Part shown: piece after piece, positions 13,320 through 25,825 of the stretch
How positions within the stretch are numbered: position 1 is the stretch's first letter
How the letters are laid out: each line of letters opens with the position of its first letter
Assembly: GCA_051530055.1 (NCBI GenBank)
Contig: CM121343.1
Span: forward strand, 6,572,001-6,636,000
Source: Neoechinorhynchus agilis
Lineage: Eukaryota; Acanthocephala
Length of the DNA stretch: 64,000 nucleotides
Direction: 5' to 3'
Position numbers and translations under genes: made by a program
The notes under the pieces: generated by a model
Database searches by the model: none
What the model saw: the letters and a program-made list of their open reading frames with translations, nothing else
Told to the model about the DNA's origin: nothing

Positions 13320-16300
13320 CCTTTAATTCGACCAATTATTGCGCTACAACGTCTTTATTTTTCTTCAGAGACGGACGTTGGTGTCCCAGATTATCCAGTT
13401 TTGCGATATTGCAAAATATCCATTTCCCCATCATTATTACACGAGTGACTTGGTTCGAATAGAAACATAAAAAGTGAACTGGAACAACCGATTCTTAAAT
13501 TTTATAAACCAATTATTGCGCTGCAAAGTCTTTATTTTTCTTCAGAAACGGACGTTGGTGTCCCAGATTATCCCGTTTTGCGATATTGCAAAATATCCAT
13601 TTCCCCATCATTATTACACGAGTGACTTTGTTCGAATAGAAACATAAAAAGTGAACTGGAACAATCGATTCTTAAATTTTATAAACCAATTATTGTGCTA
13701 CAACGTCTTTATTTTTCTTCAGAACGGACGTTGGTGTCCCAGATTATCCAGTTTTGCGATATTGCAAAATATCCATTCCCATCATTATTACACGAGTGAC
13801 TTTGTTCGAATAGAAACATAAAAGTGAACTGGAACAATCGATTCTTAAATTTATAAACCAATTGGCTCAAGTCTTTATTTTTCTTCAGACGGACGTTGGT
13901 GTCCCAGATTATCCAGTTTTGCGATATTGCAAAATATCCATTTCCCCATCATTATTACACGAGTGACTTTGTTCGAATAGAAACATAAAAAGTGAACTGG
14001 AACAATCGATTCTTAAATTTTATAAACCAATTATTGTGCTACAACGTCTTATTTTCTTCAGAGACGGACGTTGGTGTCCCAGATTATCCAGTTTTGCGAT
14101 ATTGCAAAATATCCATTTCCCATCATTATTACGAGTGACTTTGTTCGAATAGAAACATAAAAAGTGAACTGGAACAATCGATTCTTAAATTTTATAAACC
14201 AATTATTGCGCTACAACGTCTTTATTTTTCTTCAGAGACGGACGTTGGTGTCCCAGATTATCCAGTTTTGCGATATTGCAAAATATCCATTTCCCCATCA
14301 TTATTACACGAGTGACTTTGTTCGAATAGAAACATAAAAAGTGAACTGGAACAATCGATTCTTAAATTTTATAAACCAATTATTGTGCTACAACGTCTTT
14401 ATTTTTCTTCAGAGACGGACGTTGGTGTCCCAGATTATCCAGTTTTGCGATATTGCAAAATATCCATTTCCCCATCATTATTACACGAGTGACTTTGTTC
14501 GAATAGAAACATAAAAAGTGAACTGGAACAATCGATTCTTAAATTTTATAAACCAATTATTGTGCTACAACGTCTTTATTTTTCTTCAGAGACGGACGTT
14601 GGTGTCCCAGATTATCCAGTTTTGCGATATTGCAAAATATCCATTTCCCCATCATTATTACACGAGTGACTTTGTTCGAATAGAAACATAAAAAGTGAAC
14701 TGGAACAATCGATTCTTAAATTTTATAAACCAATTATTGTGCTACAACGTCTTTATTTTTCTTCAGAGACGGACGTTGGTGTCCCAGATTATCCAGTTTT
14801 GCGATATTGCAAAATATCCATTTCCCATCATTATTACACGAGTGACTTTGTTCGAATAGAAACATAAAAAGTGAACTGGAACAATCGATTCTTAAATTTT
14901 ATAAACCAATTATTGTGCTACAACGTCTTTATTTTTCTTCAGAGACGGACGTTGGTGTCCCAGATTATCCAGTTTTGCGATATTGCAAAATATCCATTTC
15001 CCCATCATTATTACACGAGTGACTTTGTTCGAATAGAAACATAAAAAGTGAACTGGAACAATCGATTCTTAAATTTTATAAACCAATTATTGTGCTACAA
15101 CGTCTTTATTTTTCTTCAGAGACGGACGTTGGTGTCCCAGATTATCCAGTTTTGCGATATTGCAAAATATCCATTTCCCCATCATTATTACACGAGTGAC
15201 TTTGTTCGAATAGAAACATAAAAAGTGAACTGGAACAATCGATTCTTAAATTTTATAAACCAATTATTGTGCTACAACGTCTTTATTTTTCTTCAGAGAC
15301 GGACGTTGGTGTCCCAGATTATCCAGTTTTGCGATATTGCAAAATATCCATTTCCCCATCATTATTACACGAGTGACTTTGTTCGAATAGAAACATAAAA
15401 AGTGAACTGGAACAATCGATTCTTAAATTTTATAAACCAATTATTGTGCTACAACGTCTTTATTTTTCTTCAGAGACGGACGTTGGTGTCCCAGATTATC
15501 CAGTTTTGCGATATTGCAAAATATCCATTTCCCCATCATTATTACACGAGTGACTTTGTTCGAATAGAAACATAAAAAGTGAACTGGAACAATCGATTCT
15601 TAAATTTTATAAACCAATTATTGTGCTACAACGTCTTTATTTTTCTTCAGAGACGGACGTTGGTGTCCCAGATTATCCAGTTTTGCGATATTGCAAAATA
15701 TCCATTTCCCCATCATTATTACGAGTGACTTTGTTCGAATAGAAACATAAAAAGTGAACTGGAACAATCGATTCTTAAATTTTATAAACCAATTATTGTG
15801 CTACAACGTCTTTATTTTTCTTCAGAGACGGACGTTGGTGTCCCGATTATCCAGTTTTGCGATATTGCAAAATATCCATTTCCCCATCATTATTACACGA
15901 GTGACTTTGTTCGAATAGAAACATAAAAAGTGAACTGGAACAATCGATTCTTAAATTTTATAAACCAATTATTGTGCTACAACGTCTTTATTTTTCTTCA
16001 GAGACGGACGTTGGTGTCCCAGATTATCCAGTTTTGCGATATTGCAAAATATCCATTTCCCCATCATTATTACACGAGTGACTTTGTTCGAATAGAAACA
16101 TAAAAAGTGAACTGGAACAATCGATTCTTAAATTTTATAAACCAATTATTGTGCTACAACGTCTTTATTTTTCTTCAGAGACGGACGTTGGGTGTCCCAG
16201 ATTATCCAGGTTTTGCGATATTGCAAAATATCCATTTCCCCATCATTATTACACGAGTGACTTTGTTCGAATAGAAACATAAAAAGTGAACTGGAACAAT

Positions 16301-17737
16301 CGATTCTTAAATTTTATAAACCAATTATTGCGCTACAAAGTCTTTATTTTTCTTCAGAGACGGACGTTGGTGTCCCAGATTATCCAGTTTTGCGATATTG
16401 CAAAATATCCATTTCCCCATCATTATTACACGAGTGACTTTGTTCGAATAGAAACATAAAAAGTGAACTGGAACAATCGATTCTTAAATTTTATAAACCA
16501 ATTATTGCGCTACAAAGTCTTTATTTTTCTTCAGAGACGGACGTTGGTGTCCCAGATTATCCAGTTTTGCGATATTGCAAAATATCCATTTCCCCATCAT
16601 TATTACACGAGTGACTTTGTTCGAATAGAAACATAAAAAGTGAACTGGAACAATCGATTCTTAAATTTTATAAACCAATTATTGCGCTACAACGTCTTTA
16701 TTTTTCTTCAGAGACGGACGTTGGTGTCCCAGATTATCCAGTTTTGCGATATTGCAAAATATCCATTTCCCCATCATTATTACACGAGTGACTTTGTTCG
16801 AATAGAAACATAAAAAGTGAACTGGAACAATCGATTCTTAAATTTTATAAACCAATTATTGTGCTACAACGTCTTTATTTTTCTTCAGAGACGGACGTTG
16901 GTGTCCCAGATTATCCAGTTTTGCGATATTGCAAAATATCCATTTCCCCATCATTATTACACGAGTGACTTTGTTCGAATAGAAACATAAAAAGTGAACT
17001 GGAACAATCGATTCTTAAATTTTATAAACCAATTATTGTGCTACAACGTCTTTATTTTTCTTCAGAGACGGACGTTGGTGTCCCAGATTATCCAGTTTTG
17101 CGATATTGCAAAATATCCATTTCCCCATCATTATTACACGAGTGACTTTGTTCGAATAGAAACATAAAAAGTGAACTGGAACAATCGATTCTTAAATTTT
17201 ATAAACCAATTATTGTGCTACAACGTCTTTATTTTTCTTCAGAGACGGACGTTGGTGTCCCAGATTATCCAGTTTTGCGATATTGCAAAATATCCATTTC
17301 CCCATCATTATTACACGAGTGACTTTGTTCGAATAGAAACATAAAAAGTGAACTGGAACAATCGATTCTTAAATTTTATAAACCAATTATTGTGCTACAA
17401 CGTCTTTATTTTTCTTCAGAGACGGACGTTGGTGTCCCAGATTATCCAGTTTTGCGATATTGCAAAATATCCATTTCCCCATCATTATTACACGAGTGAC
17501 TTTGTTCGAATAGAAACATAAAAAGTGAACTGGAACAATCGATTCTTAAATTTTATAAACCAATTATTGTGCTACAACGTCTTTATTTTTCTTCAGAGAC
17601 GGACGTTGGTGTCCCAGATTATCCAGTTTTGCGATATTGCAAAATATCCATTTCCCCATCATTATTACACGAGTGACTTTGTTCGAATAGAAACATAAAA
17701 AGTGAACTGGAACAATCGATTCTTAAATTTTATAAAC
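13320..17737. repeat. Tandem array C, 177-bp unit, about 25 copies
   Basis: GGACGTTGGTGTCCCAGATT recurs from 13373 to 17601 at 177-bp steps. It is the largest array in the window, about 4.4 kb. Copies share a small palindrome (TTTTGCGATATTGCAAAA). Central units are virtually identical. Sequence subtypes (GTGCTACAACG versus GCGCTACAAAG) form runs, which fits recent block amplification. Units between about 13726 and 14100 carry many scattered small deletions. The left edge fades into the upstream region of the zinc-finger gene; the right edge is sharp (TTTATAAACTTAG). Confidence 0.96.
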
Positions 17738-18785
17738 TTAGTTTTCTAGCGTCATCAACTCACATAATTTGCTGAATATTAGCATAACTATGCTGAGTTG
17801 CTCATTATGTCTCAATATGGCATAAAAAGAACACGAGAAATTCCTTGATTCTCTAAACGTACCCCTATGCAGCTGAGAAGTGTTTTCCTTGAGCTCATGT
17901 TTGATAGTTTTCTTAACTTATTAGCAATTCAATTATCAATGGTAAGCATTATAATCTAAAAGAAGAGTTTTATTAGGCGGCTTGATACTGTTTTAAAAGA
18001 AAACGTCTTAAACTTGAACCCAATCATTTTTATGGCTCTAACGTCTCAATGATTTTGTTCAACTTTTGTTCAGTCGTTTACTGAACCAAGGACACAAAGA
18101 TTGAACACTTTCCCTCCTCAATTCTAAAGATTAAAATAGCTCACAACATTTATAAGTTTTAAAAAAGTATAATTTTTCAAAACAAAAAGGTTACTCTTTT
18201 CTAATCTCGTTCAATAAAGCAGCGATCCATTTACGATTAAAATAACTCAAAGCATTTATATGTTTTAAATCGTTAAATCACACAAAGACATTTTCATCCT
18301 TTTTCGCATAATCCACAACAAACATGAAAAATCATTAGCAAAATGTAAAAAAGATATTCCCGCAAATGTCCCGTTTAAGCTTACTGGTCATCATGTTTTT
18401 TGAGGGGATATTGTTTTCGGAAATTTCAGATTAAACTAGAATATAAGGATAGACGGATTCCGTGAATAATGTCGATTAGAAGAGCATAAAGTTATTGAAA
18501 TAAATAGAAATTGCAAAAAGAAATTCAAAGTAGCAGTAATAAAGTTCCAACTTAAAAGACGATCAATATTTAATAATAGCAAGGAACAATGTGTTCCTAA
18601 ATTGGTTGCGCCAAAGTGATCGCTTATTTAGCAATGAAAAAAGTTTTATAACTTATTAGTAAAAATTCACCTTTTAGAAAAATAAAAAGAAGTTTTGGTA
18701 TTCGATCTTGGAGGTAAATCAAGACCTTTTTGACCGTACCGATCTAGTTCTATGAAATTTTGAATTGTGTGTGTGGTGAATATAC
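17738..18785. other. Gene-free interval
   Basis: AT-rich with no supported gene. Two diverged segments near 18131 and 18236 (TTAAAATAGCTCACAACATT and TTAAAATAACTCAAAGCATT) indicate an old local duplication about 105 bp apart. Nothing else is seen. Confidence 0.45.
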
Positions 18786-18904
18786 TCGCTCGGTTAAAAA
18801 TCATTTTATTATTCGCGAAATATTTCAAAAGAGGAAACTTCGAATTTTTAAATATGTAAGTTCGCAAAATATTTCCTAATAATAAAATGATTTTAACCGA
18901 GCGA
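18786..18904. mobile_element. Foldback element with the shared core
   Basis: The left arm TCGCTCGGTTAAAAATCATT is matched on the right by AATGATTTTAACCGAGCGA, followed inward by ATTATTCGCGAAATATTT against AAATATTTCCTAATAAT. The centre reads GAATTTTTAAATATGTAAG, a version of the core seen in other foldbacks here. The repeat block D starts directly at its right end. Confidence 0.75.
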
Positions 18905-20088
18905 TGGATTTTCTCTCGATATGATTAAATTCTGTTTAACTTCTCATCTCACGTTTTTAAATATAATAACAAAAAATGAGATTTCATAGAATGTATTCTG
19001 GACGATTAAAAAAAGGTTTCTCGATATGATTAAATTCTGTTTAACTTCTCATCTCACGTTTTTAAATATAATAACAAAAATGAGATTTCATAGAATGCAT
19101 TCTGGACGATTAAAAAAAGGTTTCTCGATATGATTAAATTTTGTTTAACTTCTTATCTCACGTTTTTTAAGATAATAAGAAAAATGAGATTTCATAGAAT
19201 GCATTTTGGACGATTAAAAAAGGTTTTTCGGTATGATTAAATTCTGTTTAACTTCTCATCTCACGTTTTTAAATATAATAACAAAAAATGAGATTTCATA
19301 GAATGTATTCTGGACGATTAAAAAAAGGAAAATATACTAAATGTGAATCCTTCAAATATTGGATTCATAGTTTAATTTATTAATTTATGTTTCTAAGCTT
19401 CAAATGCGATTTGCTAAACAAAATTTGTTGGCGTTTTATCGCAGTTCAAAAAAAGCAATGCGAGAAGCTTCTTTTTTCTTAGTTTTCTTTAAAACTTACA
19501 TATTTAAAAAGGCGAGGTTTCCTCTTTCGAAATATTTCCTAATAATAAAATAATTTTTAACCGAGCGATGGATTTTCTCTCGATATGATTAAATTCTGTT
19601 TAACTTCTCATCTCACGTTTTTTAAGATAATAAGAAAAATGAGAATTCATACAATGCATTCTGGACGATTAAAAAAAGGTTTCTCGATATGATTAAATTC
19701 TGTTTAACTTCTCATCTCACGTTTTTTAAGATAATAAGAAAAATGAGAATTCATACAATGCATTCTGGACGATTAAAAAAAGGTTTCTCGATATGATTAA
19801 ATTTTGTTTAACTTCTCATCTCACGTTTTTAAATATAATAACAAAAAATGAGATTTCATAGAATGCATTCTGGACGATTAAAAAAAGGAAAATATACTAA
19901 ATGTGAATCCTTCAAATATTGGATTCATAGTTTAATTTATTAATTTATGTTTCTAAGCTTCAAATGCGATTTGCTGAACAAAATTTGTTGGCGTTTTATC
20001 GTAGTTCAAAAAGCAATGCGAGAAGCTTATTTTTTTCATAGTTATCTTTAAAACTTACATATTAAAAAACGCGAGGTTTCCTCTTTCG
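18868..20088. repeat. Duplicated block D with nested 104-bp tandem repeats
   Basis: Two higher-order units, 18868-19530 and 19531-20088, both begin AATATTTCCTAATAATAAAA and end with a CGAGGTTTCCTCTTTCGA stretch. Inside, a roughly 104-bp monomer starting TCGATATGATTAAATT is present four times in the first unit (18916, 19021, 19125, 19228) and three times in the second (19580, 19684, 19788). Each series is followed by the same unique 200-bp tail (AAATGTGAATCCTTCAAATA...). The unit is bounded by one arm of the 18786-18904 foldback. Confidence 0.9.
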
Positions 20089-20355
20089 AAATATTTCCTC
20101 GGGATGAAATTATTGCGTTATTTGTGTACTCTAAACTGCGATGCTCGTATGATTTTTAAACTGCAAAGAACACTTAAATTCCATGTTCTTTGTATTCGAC
20201 TTCATAAGTGCAAATAAATAATTTTGACAAATTGGTTTTTTTTGTACCATTAAATAGTTCGCCACTTTTCTAACGCACAAACACAAGAATCGCACGATAT
20301 TTAAAGTTCAAAATCGTTCAAATCATGAGTGCACGAAAAGTATTCATTTTACTAA

Positions 20356-21374
20356 TTATTCCATGTATTTCCTATGTGGATTGGTACCAAACAGTATAGC
20401 TCTTAATTGAGGAGCGGCCTATATTAAAAGGAGGTATTAATTTACCTGAAATACATAGTATAATTTTGGTGAAAATACTTCAATTTCATTTATAAAGCAA
20501 ATATTTTCACCAAAATTGTGCACTTTGATTAACCCGAAGGATTTTCTCTATCGATAAAATACATACTTTAGTGAGCGCAATTGAAGACCGCGTCTCAAAA
20601 GTGCTGTCAACTTTTATCCGGTTCTTCAATGTGGACGCTATGAAGCCTCCAGCACTGAATTTGAACACTATTTTTCAAGCTGAAAAAAAGAAGGTTAAAA
20701 CTAACCTGTCGTCCGAAAGGCAATTCGATTCGTCAATACGAGCTCGGCCTTCAACGAGATCTTTAATCATTGCAACATCTTTCTCTCGACAAATTATCAC
20801 GATTTCACCGTAATCAATCTTTTGATTTTTAACAACTGGCAACATCACTTTAGGTTGCCTAATCATTTGAAGGCATTCTTCAATACAAAATTTTAAGATC
20901 TTCTTGTATTCATCATGACTTGATTCCAAATTTTTCATGACTTCAAACACATCATCACGCAATGACTAAAAAAGTTGCCTATATGTTAAAGATTACGGGC
21001 TCAAATTATTTATACCGCCATAAAAGATTCCTTAGCTTTCAAAATGGATAATCTATCATCATTGGTTATTGCACAAATTGCTTTTATTTTCTCAAGCTCG
21101 ATTAGCTTCTGCTTTTTCTTATAAATCTTTGACAATCTCTCTCGCTCCTTTTGAAGGATCTTTGTTTTTTCAACAATAAACTCCTCCTCGGCCTATTTTT
21201 CTTAAAAAAAATCGATTTAAAAAAAGACGAACTTTGGCTTCAATTTCTTCCACTTTCTCACTCGCTTCTTGATGGATAAACGCTATCATCCGTTTTATCT
21301 AAATCAAAATTCTAAGAAAATCTTTTAAAACCAAAATCTACCTGCTCCTGAATGTAAACCTCACCAACCGGCAT
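20356..21374 (-). CDS. V-type proton ATPase subunit E, six exons
   Basis: Subunit E is part of the peripheral stalk that ties the V1 ATPase sector to the membrane V0 sector during organelle acidification. Exons in coding order: 21374-21342, 21298-21233, 21192-21016, 20965-20706, 20654-20567, 20418-20356. Phases agree and give about 228 residues, the usual length. Recognisable parts are the N-terminal helix (QIKRMIAFIHQEASEKVEEI), the charged coiled coil with EEEFIVEKTKILQKERER, the C-terminal REKDVAMIKDLV and AGGFIAS...RIKVDSTFETR, and the last exon ending LRAILFGTNPHRKYME. Introns are 40-51 bp except the last (148 bp), which holds a foldback element. The start is the ATG that gives MPVGEVYIQEQ; the region upstream shows no better one. 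Confidence 0.92.
20461..20517. mobile_element. Short foldback in the last V-ATPase E intron
   Basis: TAATTTTGGTGAAAATA is matched by TATTTTCACCAAAATT about 25 bases later. It is flanked by ACCCGAAGGATTTTCTCTAT ending in TCGAT, a module also found at about 52923, 53170 and (in shorter form) in the founder hairpin at 2131. No coding capacity. It makes this intron about three times longer than the other introns of the gene. Confidence 0.6.
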
Positions 21375-21687
21375 TTCCCACACAAGACCGCGAATCGAAC
21401 GACAAAAATCTCCCTTTCCGATTGCATCACACCAACGCCCGTCATTCTTTCCGATAAGGAAGTCTAAATTTCCATGAGTACGTAACGTACGTGAGTATTA
21501 ACTCATGGATGTGTGTCTTCGGGTTTCGGTAAGTCTTCTGGTGGGGCATCAAGGATATTCTCTCCCTGTTCCAAGAGTCCATCTTCGGAAACGAAACTTG
21601 ATTGCTCACCACCGACCACAAACACTCAATCGGATTAGACAAGTCTTCGGTACCGAAAATAGGAAATTCTATCGACTTATAAAGATT

Positions 21688-21875
21688 CTCTTACAACTCC
21701 CAGGGTCCGTATGAATCTTATGATCCGTCTTCGGCGAATTACAATGCTTAAATTACTTTGCTTTCATTTGTGAACATCCGAAATCAATTCTCTTACAACT
21801 CCGAGGGTCCGTATGAATCTTATAAATTTTACATTAAGAAGTCATTGATCCGTCTTCGGCGAATTACTATAAATG
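21688..21875. repeat. Local direct duplication
   Basis: ATTCTCTTACAACTC...AGGGTCCGTATGAATCTTAT followed by GATCCGTCTTCGGCGAATTA occurs at about 21686 and again at about 21788, the second copy with about 20 extra bases in the middle. Two imperfect copies only. No coding content is recognised in 21375-21950. Confidence 0.6.
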
Positions 21876-21947
21876 CTTATTGATCCCTTAAAAATGGAGC
21901 ATATTTTCTGGAGTACAACACCATTGAGCGTGGTATTAATAAAATTG

Positions 21948-22080
21948 ATTTTATTTTTAAAATCCGATTGGTTTCGGCACAATCTTGTGTATTTATCAAT
22001 GTTTATTGTTTTTAAATAGGTGAGTAACTAGGCACAAGATTGTGCTTCCGAAACCAATCGGATTTTAAAAATAAAATCAT
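21948..22080. mobile_element. Foldback element
   Basis: ATTTTATTTTTAAAATCCGA and TTGGTTTCGGCACAATCTTG on the left are matched by the reverse complement on the right (CAAGATTGTGC...CCGAAACCAATCGGATTTTA). The loop contains ATTGTTTTTAAATAGGTGAG, a version of the shared core. The arms are closely related to those of the foldback at 42672-42810 (both contain ATCCGATTGGTTT and GCACAATCTTGT). Confidence 0.8.
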
Positions 22081-22289
22081 TTTAATTTCTACGCGCCAGA
22101 AAACAACATTAATAAAATTGCGATGTTTGACTCGTAAAAACTAAATTAATAAACCAATATTATGATTTTTGATTGAAAAAAATAGAAAATCTATTATGAG
22201 TTAATAAGTCATTTTCTAAAAATGAGCGTGGGACACAAGATCCAGTTAGGGTAAAATAATAGTTTTCGTTGAATTAATAACTTAATGTC

Positions 22290-23831
22290 AAACTAAATAT
22301 TTTCTATACGCGCGCGGGCCAAAATGCTGGCCGCATTGCCCCGTTGCACTGCAATGCTTATTTCTTGCGCCAAGAACGACGTCGATCTTGGCTCTCCAGC
22401 CGCCGCGTTGATTCGTTTCCCCAAGTCCTTCACGAGGGCCAGTTCCGACCCTCCCAAGGTACGTTTCCACACCGAAGGGGACAAAATGGTAATTTCGGAT
22501 TAGCTCCCTGTATTTTGAGCATTCCCGATCCTCTGCAGCCGTCGCCGCTCCTCCTGGACCTTTTTTCGGGTGGTCGATGTTGGAGTTTGCCAACGTGTCC
22601 ACACACGTTGCATCCCACAACAAACATTTTCCCTCCCGCCAAGGAAATACGGTCACGCCATCAGGGCGTCTTCCATCTAATCTACAAAGATTAGTGGGTT
22701 CTAGAATGTTTGGAAGGGAAAGCGTTTTTAGAATCCTACTCAGAATGGCATTGATTTCAGCATGCCTTGGAAATCGTCAAGAGGAGAGGAAGGCAGGTAA
22801 AGCGACGTCTGAAGTGGTGCGAACTCCCAAACCACCATAAGCCGTGGGAAAAGTAGCCTGTCACCAACCTGTGTCCGAAAATTTGACATTCAATATATGT
22901 CCCAGCTGCTTACGAATTACCCCGTCGAGCTCTCCTAACAATTTGTCTTCTCCGAAACATGGAGCTGCTCTTAGCTTATGAAGCAATTTCGGCATACAGA
23001 GGCAATTCTTGATCAAGAAGAGACCTTCATGTGCCGAAAGCTCAGAAGTTCGGCTGCAGAGCAACTCCATTTTCGGGATCTGTGCGCGCAAGTCCTTCGC
23101 AACATTCTCAGCAAGAACGCAGCTCCCGAGGAGTGTGAGCTGGTCAAGGGTGATCAAACCTAGACCAGGAGCAACTGATTCAAAATCGCTAGAGATTTGA
23201 GAGCGCTCGTTTTCAGTTGCGTTCAGGATGAGAAGTTCGCATTTTTGGGGATTTATTTCTATTCCCAAGCGGTCCGCTTCATTCACGATCCTTTGACTGT
23301 TGCCTAAAACAACACTTTGATCGCCACCGAGTGTGGCATCGTCCAAGTACCAAGCGTTGAAAGAAGAAAACATTGAATGGGCAAGATCATTTACTGCGAC
23401 GGAGAAGCCCATCGGGCCGAGTGGATCTCCCTGTTGTACACCACTCTGCAACCAAATCATTCTGTTATCGTACAGCAGTGGCGTATGATTAGCATATGTT
23501 CTCCAGAAATAGGGGTAAGCCTCTGGGACGACTCCCTTTTTAAGGTATTGAAAGCATTTTTAAAATCTATTTTCAGAATTGCTGTTAACTTTGTTCTTTG
23601 GGAGATAAATTTTCGCAGAGCATGCACGACCGCTTCAACTCCACAAGGAGTGCAGCAACCTAACTGACGGGGTCTTAAAAATTCTCCCATTTTATCGGAG
23701 ATTCTCCTGCATAAAACTTTCGCGGCTAACCTACGCAAAGTGCAGCCAATGGCGATGGGACAAATCCCACCATCTTTCTTGGACAAAGCACACAAAGAGG
23801 CGCCGAAGAAAAGACCAGGATTAGTAAACAA
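22290..23831 (-). pseudogene. Broken non-LTR retrotransposon reverse transcriptase
   Basis: The minus strand carries the RT domain and C-terminal part of a LINE-type polymerase split over several frames. 23831-23457 holds PIAIGCTLRRLAAK and the block A motif FKNAFNTL; 23460-22861 holds GVQQGDPLGP and the catalytic YLDD; 22694-22490 holds a DGVTVFPWREGKCLLWD stretch and HFVPFGVETYLG; 22484-22293 finishes with ISIAVQRGNAASIL. At least two frameshifts (near 23460 and 22490) and no intact N-terminus make it a pseudogene. The clade is not resolved. GC content is visibly higher than in the surroundings, fitting an inserted element. No poly-A tail or target-site duplication was identified. Confidence 0.85.
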
Positions 23832-23934
23832 CCGAGTCGAATGCTTTATTTGGGTCTAAGAGAACTATAAATTTATTTACATGTGGCAGAGAATGGGAGT
23901 TACGTTCAGAAATAAGCCCATGAAATACGAGGGA

Positions 23935-24213
23935 TTAAATTTTTTCTTGAGGGAAACTAAATATTGATTTCGGCCCATGTCCGCGTTTTTGGTCTTTTTG
24001 CGATCCTCGGCGGGTGTTGCTGCTCCCCCACGGTGACACCATCCGGTCTACGACGGCTCGGCTCCAGGATTTGGACGCATTCACAGTATCCAGGACACGA
24101 CTAAGAGCTTTGCTTTCGTTTCGGCGTGTCGTGAGTACCTCTCGCCTGATTGCCGACAGATAGTTCCACGGTCGCTCCGCAACGTAAGCGATGGGATGTC
24201 GGTACTTAAAGTC
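23935..24213 (-). other. GC-rich open reading frame fragment, unknown
   Basis: On the minus strand an uninterrupted frame of about 90 codons runs from about 24213 (DFKYRHPIAYVAERPWNYLS...) to a stop near 23935. It has no ATG near its beginning, is GC-rich compared with its flanks, and lies about 100 bp upstream of the broken reverse transcriptase in the same orientation. It may be an N-terminal remnant of the same element or a stray exon. I do not recognise it. Confidence 0.3.
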
Positions 24214-24348
24214 TCAGGGATACTGACCCACAGAAGCAATTGGGAGAACGTTGACCCAAAGATACATGGGTCCTTTTTCTTTGTTAATTATCAAATAAAC
24301 ATGTTATTATTCGGCCCCGATTCTCTTGTAGAGACTGCTACCAATCGA

Positions 24349-24790
24349 GTTCAGTTCATCAGGTCACGATAATCTGAAATTAAAAAGTTATGAATTTTCG
24401 CCTGATCGTTTGCAATTATTACCGGAATATTCACACCAAAGATTAAAAGCCTCCACGAAATCTTCATCTGAAATGCAATTCTCGCCAAGCTTGCTTCATA
24501 CGATCCCAAATAGGCTGGAAGGAAAGCATCTTCTGCTTTGAGTTCAGTTCATCAGGTCACGATAATCTGAAATTAAAAAGTTATGAATTCTCGTTCCTAG
24601 AAGTGAATTCCAAACTGATCGTTTGCAATCATTACCGGAACATTCACACCAAAGATTAAAAGCCTCCACGAAATCTTCATCCGAAATGCAATGCTCGCCA
24701 AGCTTGCTTCATACGATCCCAAATAGGCTGGAAGGAAAGCATCTTCTGCTTTTCGGATACACAAACCACCGGAGCACACTGGCAAGGATG
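24349..24790. repeat. Two-copy direct repeat, about 192-bp unit
   Basis: GAGTTCAGTTCATCAGGTCA begins at about 24349 and again at about 24540. Both copies continue through TGATCGTTTGCAAT, CCAAAGATTAAAAGCCTCCA and AGGCTGGAAGGAAAGCATCT. The second copy carries a short insertion (TCCTAGAAGTGAATTCCAAA). No coding function recognised. Confidence 0.8.
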
Positions 24791-24967
24791 CTTGACGCCA
24801 GTGTGCTGATAAACAATCGGAAATAGTGTTAAACCCACTGATGAATTTTTCTTTAACGATAATCCTATCTTTTAACAGTAAACCACTAAATTCAAAGAGA
24901 ATAAATTGATGGTTTAAAAATTGTAAAGATGTTCATCATTTACTTTTTTATAAGGAATTATCATAAT

Positions 24968-25140
24968 TGATTTTTATTTGATAATTTTCGGCCTTCGAAT
25001 AATCCTTCTTCAGCCTATTGATCACGAACTCGAATATTTAAAAATTTACAATCAATAGACTGATAAAATTTAAAAAAATAGACCGAAGAAAGCCTACGCG
25101 AAGGCCAAAAATTATCAAATAAAAATAAATCTATAATTCA
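24968..25140. mobile_element. Foldback element with the shared core
   Basis: The outer arms ATTTTTATTTGATAATTTTC and GGCCTTCG are matched at the right by CGAAGGCCAAAAATTATCAA and ATAAAAATAAAT. The middle shows CTTCTTCAGCCTATTGAT against ATCAATAGACTGA, and the centre reads ACGAACTCGAATATTTAAAA then ATTTACAATCAAT, a form of the shared core. The arms are related to those of array K and of the foldback at 59590-59745. Confidence 0.75.
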
Positions 25141-25825
25141 CTATCAAAAGAGTCTAAAGATTGTTGCGATTAAGATTACAATCAGGAATAGGAATATGTT
25201 GAAAGAGTTTTTATAAATGACTTATCAAAGAAGAATTAAAAGCTCTTATTAAAACTATGGAAGGATGGAAATTTAAACAGAGAACAACCGTGTTACCATT
25301 AAAAATTGGTTAGAGCAAAAATAAAAATTATATATGGATTCCATAGGCTTGAGATATGCAGGTTACACAAAAGATTGAATTACAAATTCTCGCCAAAATA
25401 AATTCCGGACAAAAGTTGCATTTTGTGCAAGTGAACATAAAACTTTGATCTAAAAATATGCTAAAAACAATGTCTCATTTACTGAAATGCAGAGATGTCT
25501 AAAAATCATAATAAACCTTTTAAGATTTGGAGCAATTGATTTCCATGATTGAAAAAATTGCCGGAAAATCAAGTCGCGATTTCACACATAGATTGACAAT
25601 TATTTGAAACAATATTTGGAATTTATTGGACTTTTGATACCGATCTAATCTCAACTAACAATCAAATGCTTTCAAATAAAATCCCTAGGAAAGACGACAC
25701 GAGTTGATCAATGTTTACCTCATTCGGCCGTGCTGACCACGTGTTGAAAAAGTTTGAAGTAAAAAATCTAATACTGCCGTCCAATAGAAATAGTAAAGAG
25801 CCTCTCACTTTTCATTGAGCGGTAA
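25141..25825. other. Gene-free interval
   Basis: AT-rich sequence between a foldback and array E. No open frame worth reporting, no repeat and no RNA gene seen. Confidence 0.45.

Noticed and set aside
2145-17737. CRISPR array
   Set aside because: Arrays A-C are regular, but the whole unit is conserved with no short repeat plus unique spacer structure, and the genes around are animal genes with introns.
21442-21642. Minus-strand frame with SNPIECLWSVV, resembling the NPIExLW motif of Tc1/mariner transposases
   Set aside because: Only these few residues fit. No DD-E catalytic context, helix-turn-helix or terminal inverted repeats of that family are nearby, and the plus strand is equally open.
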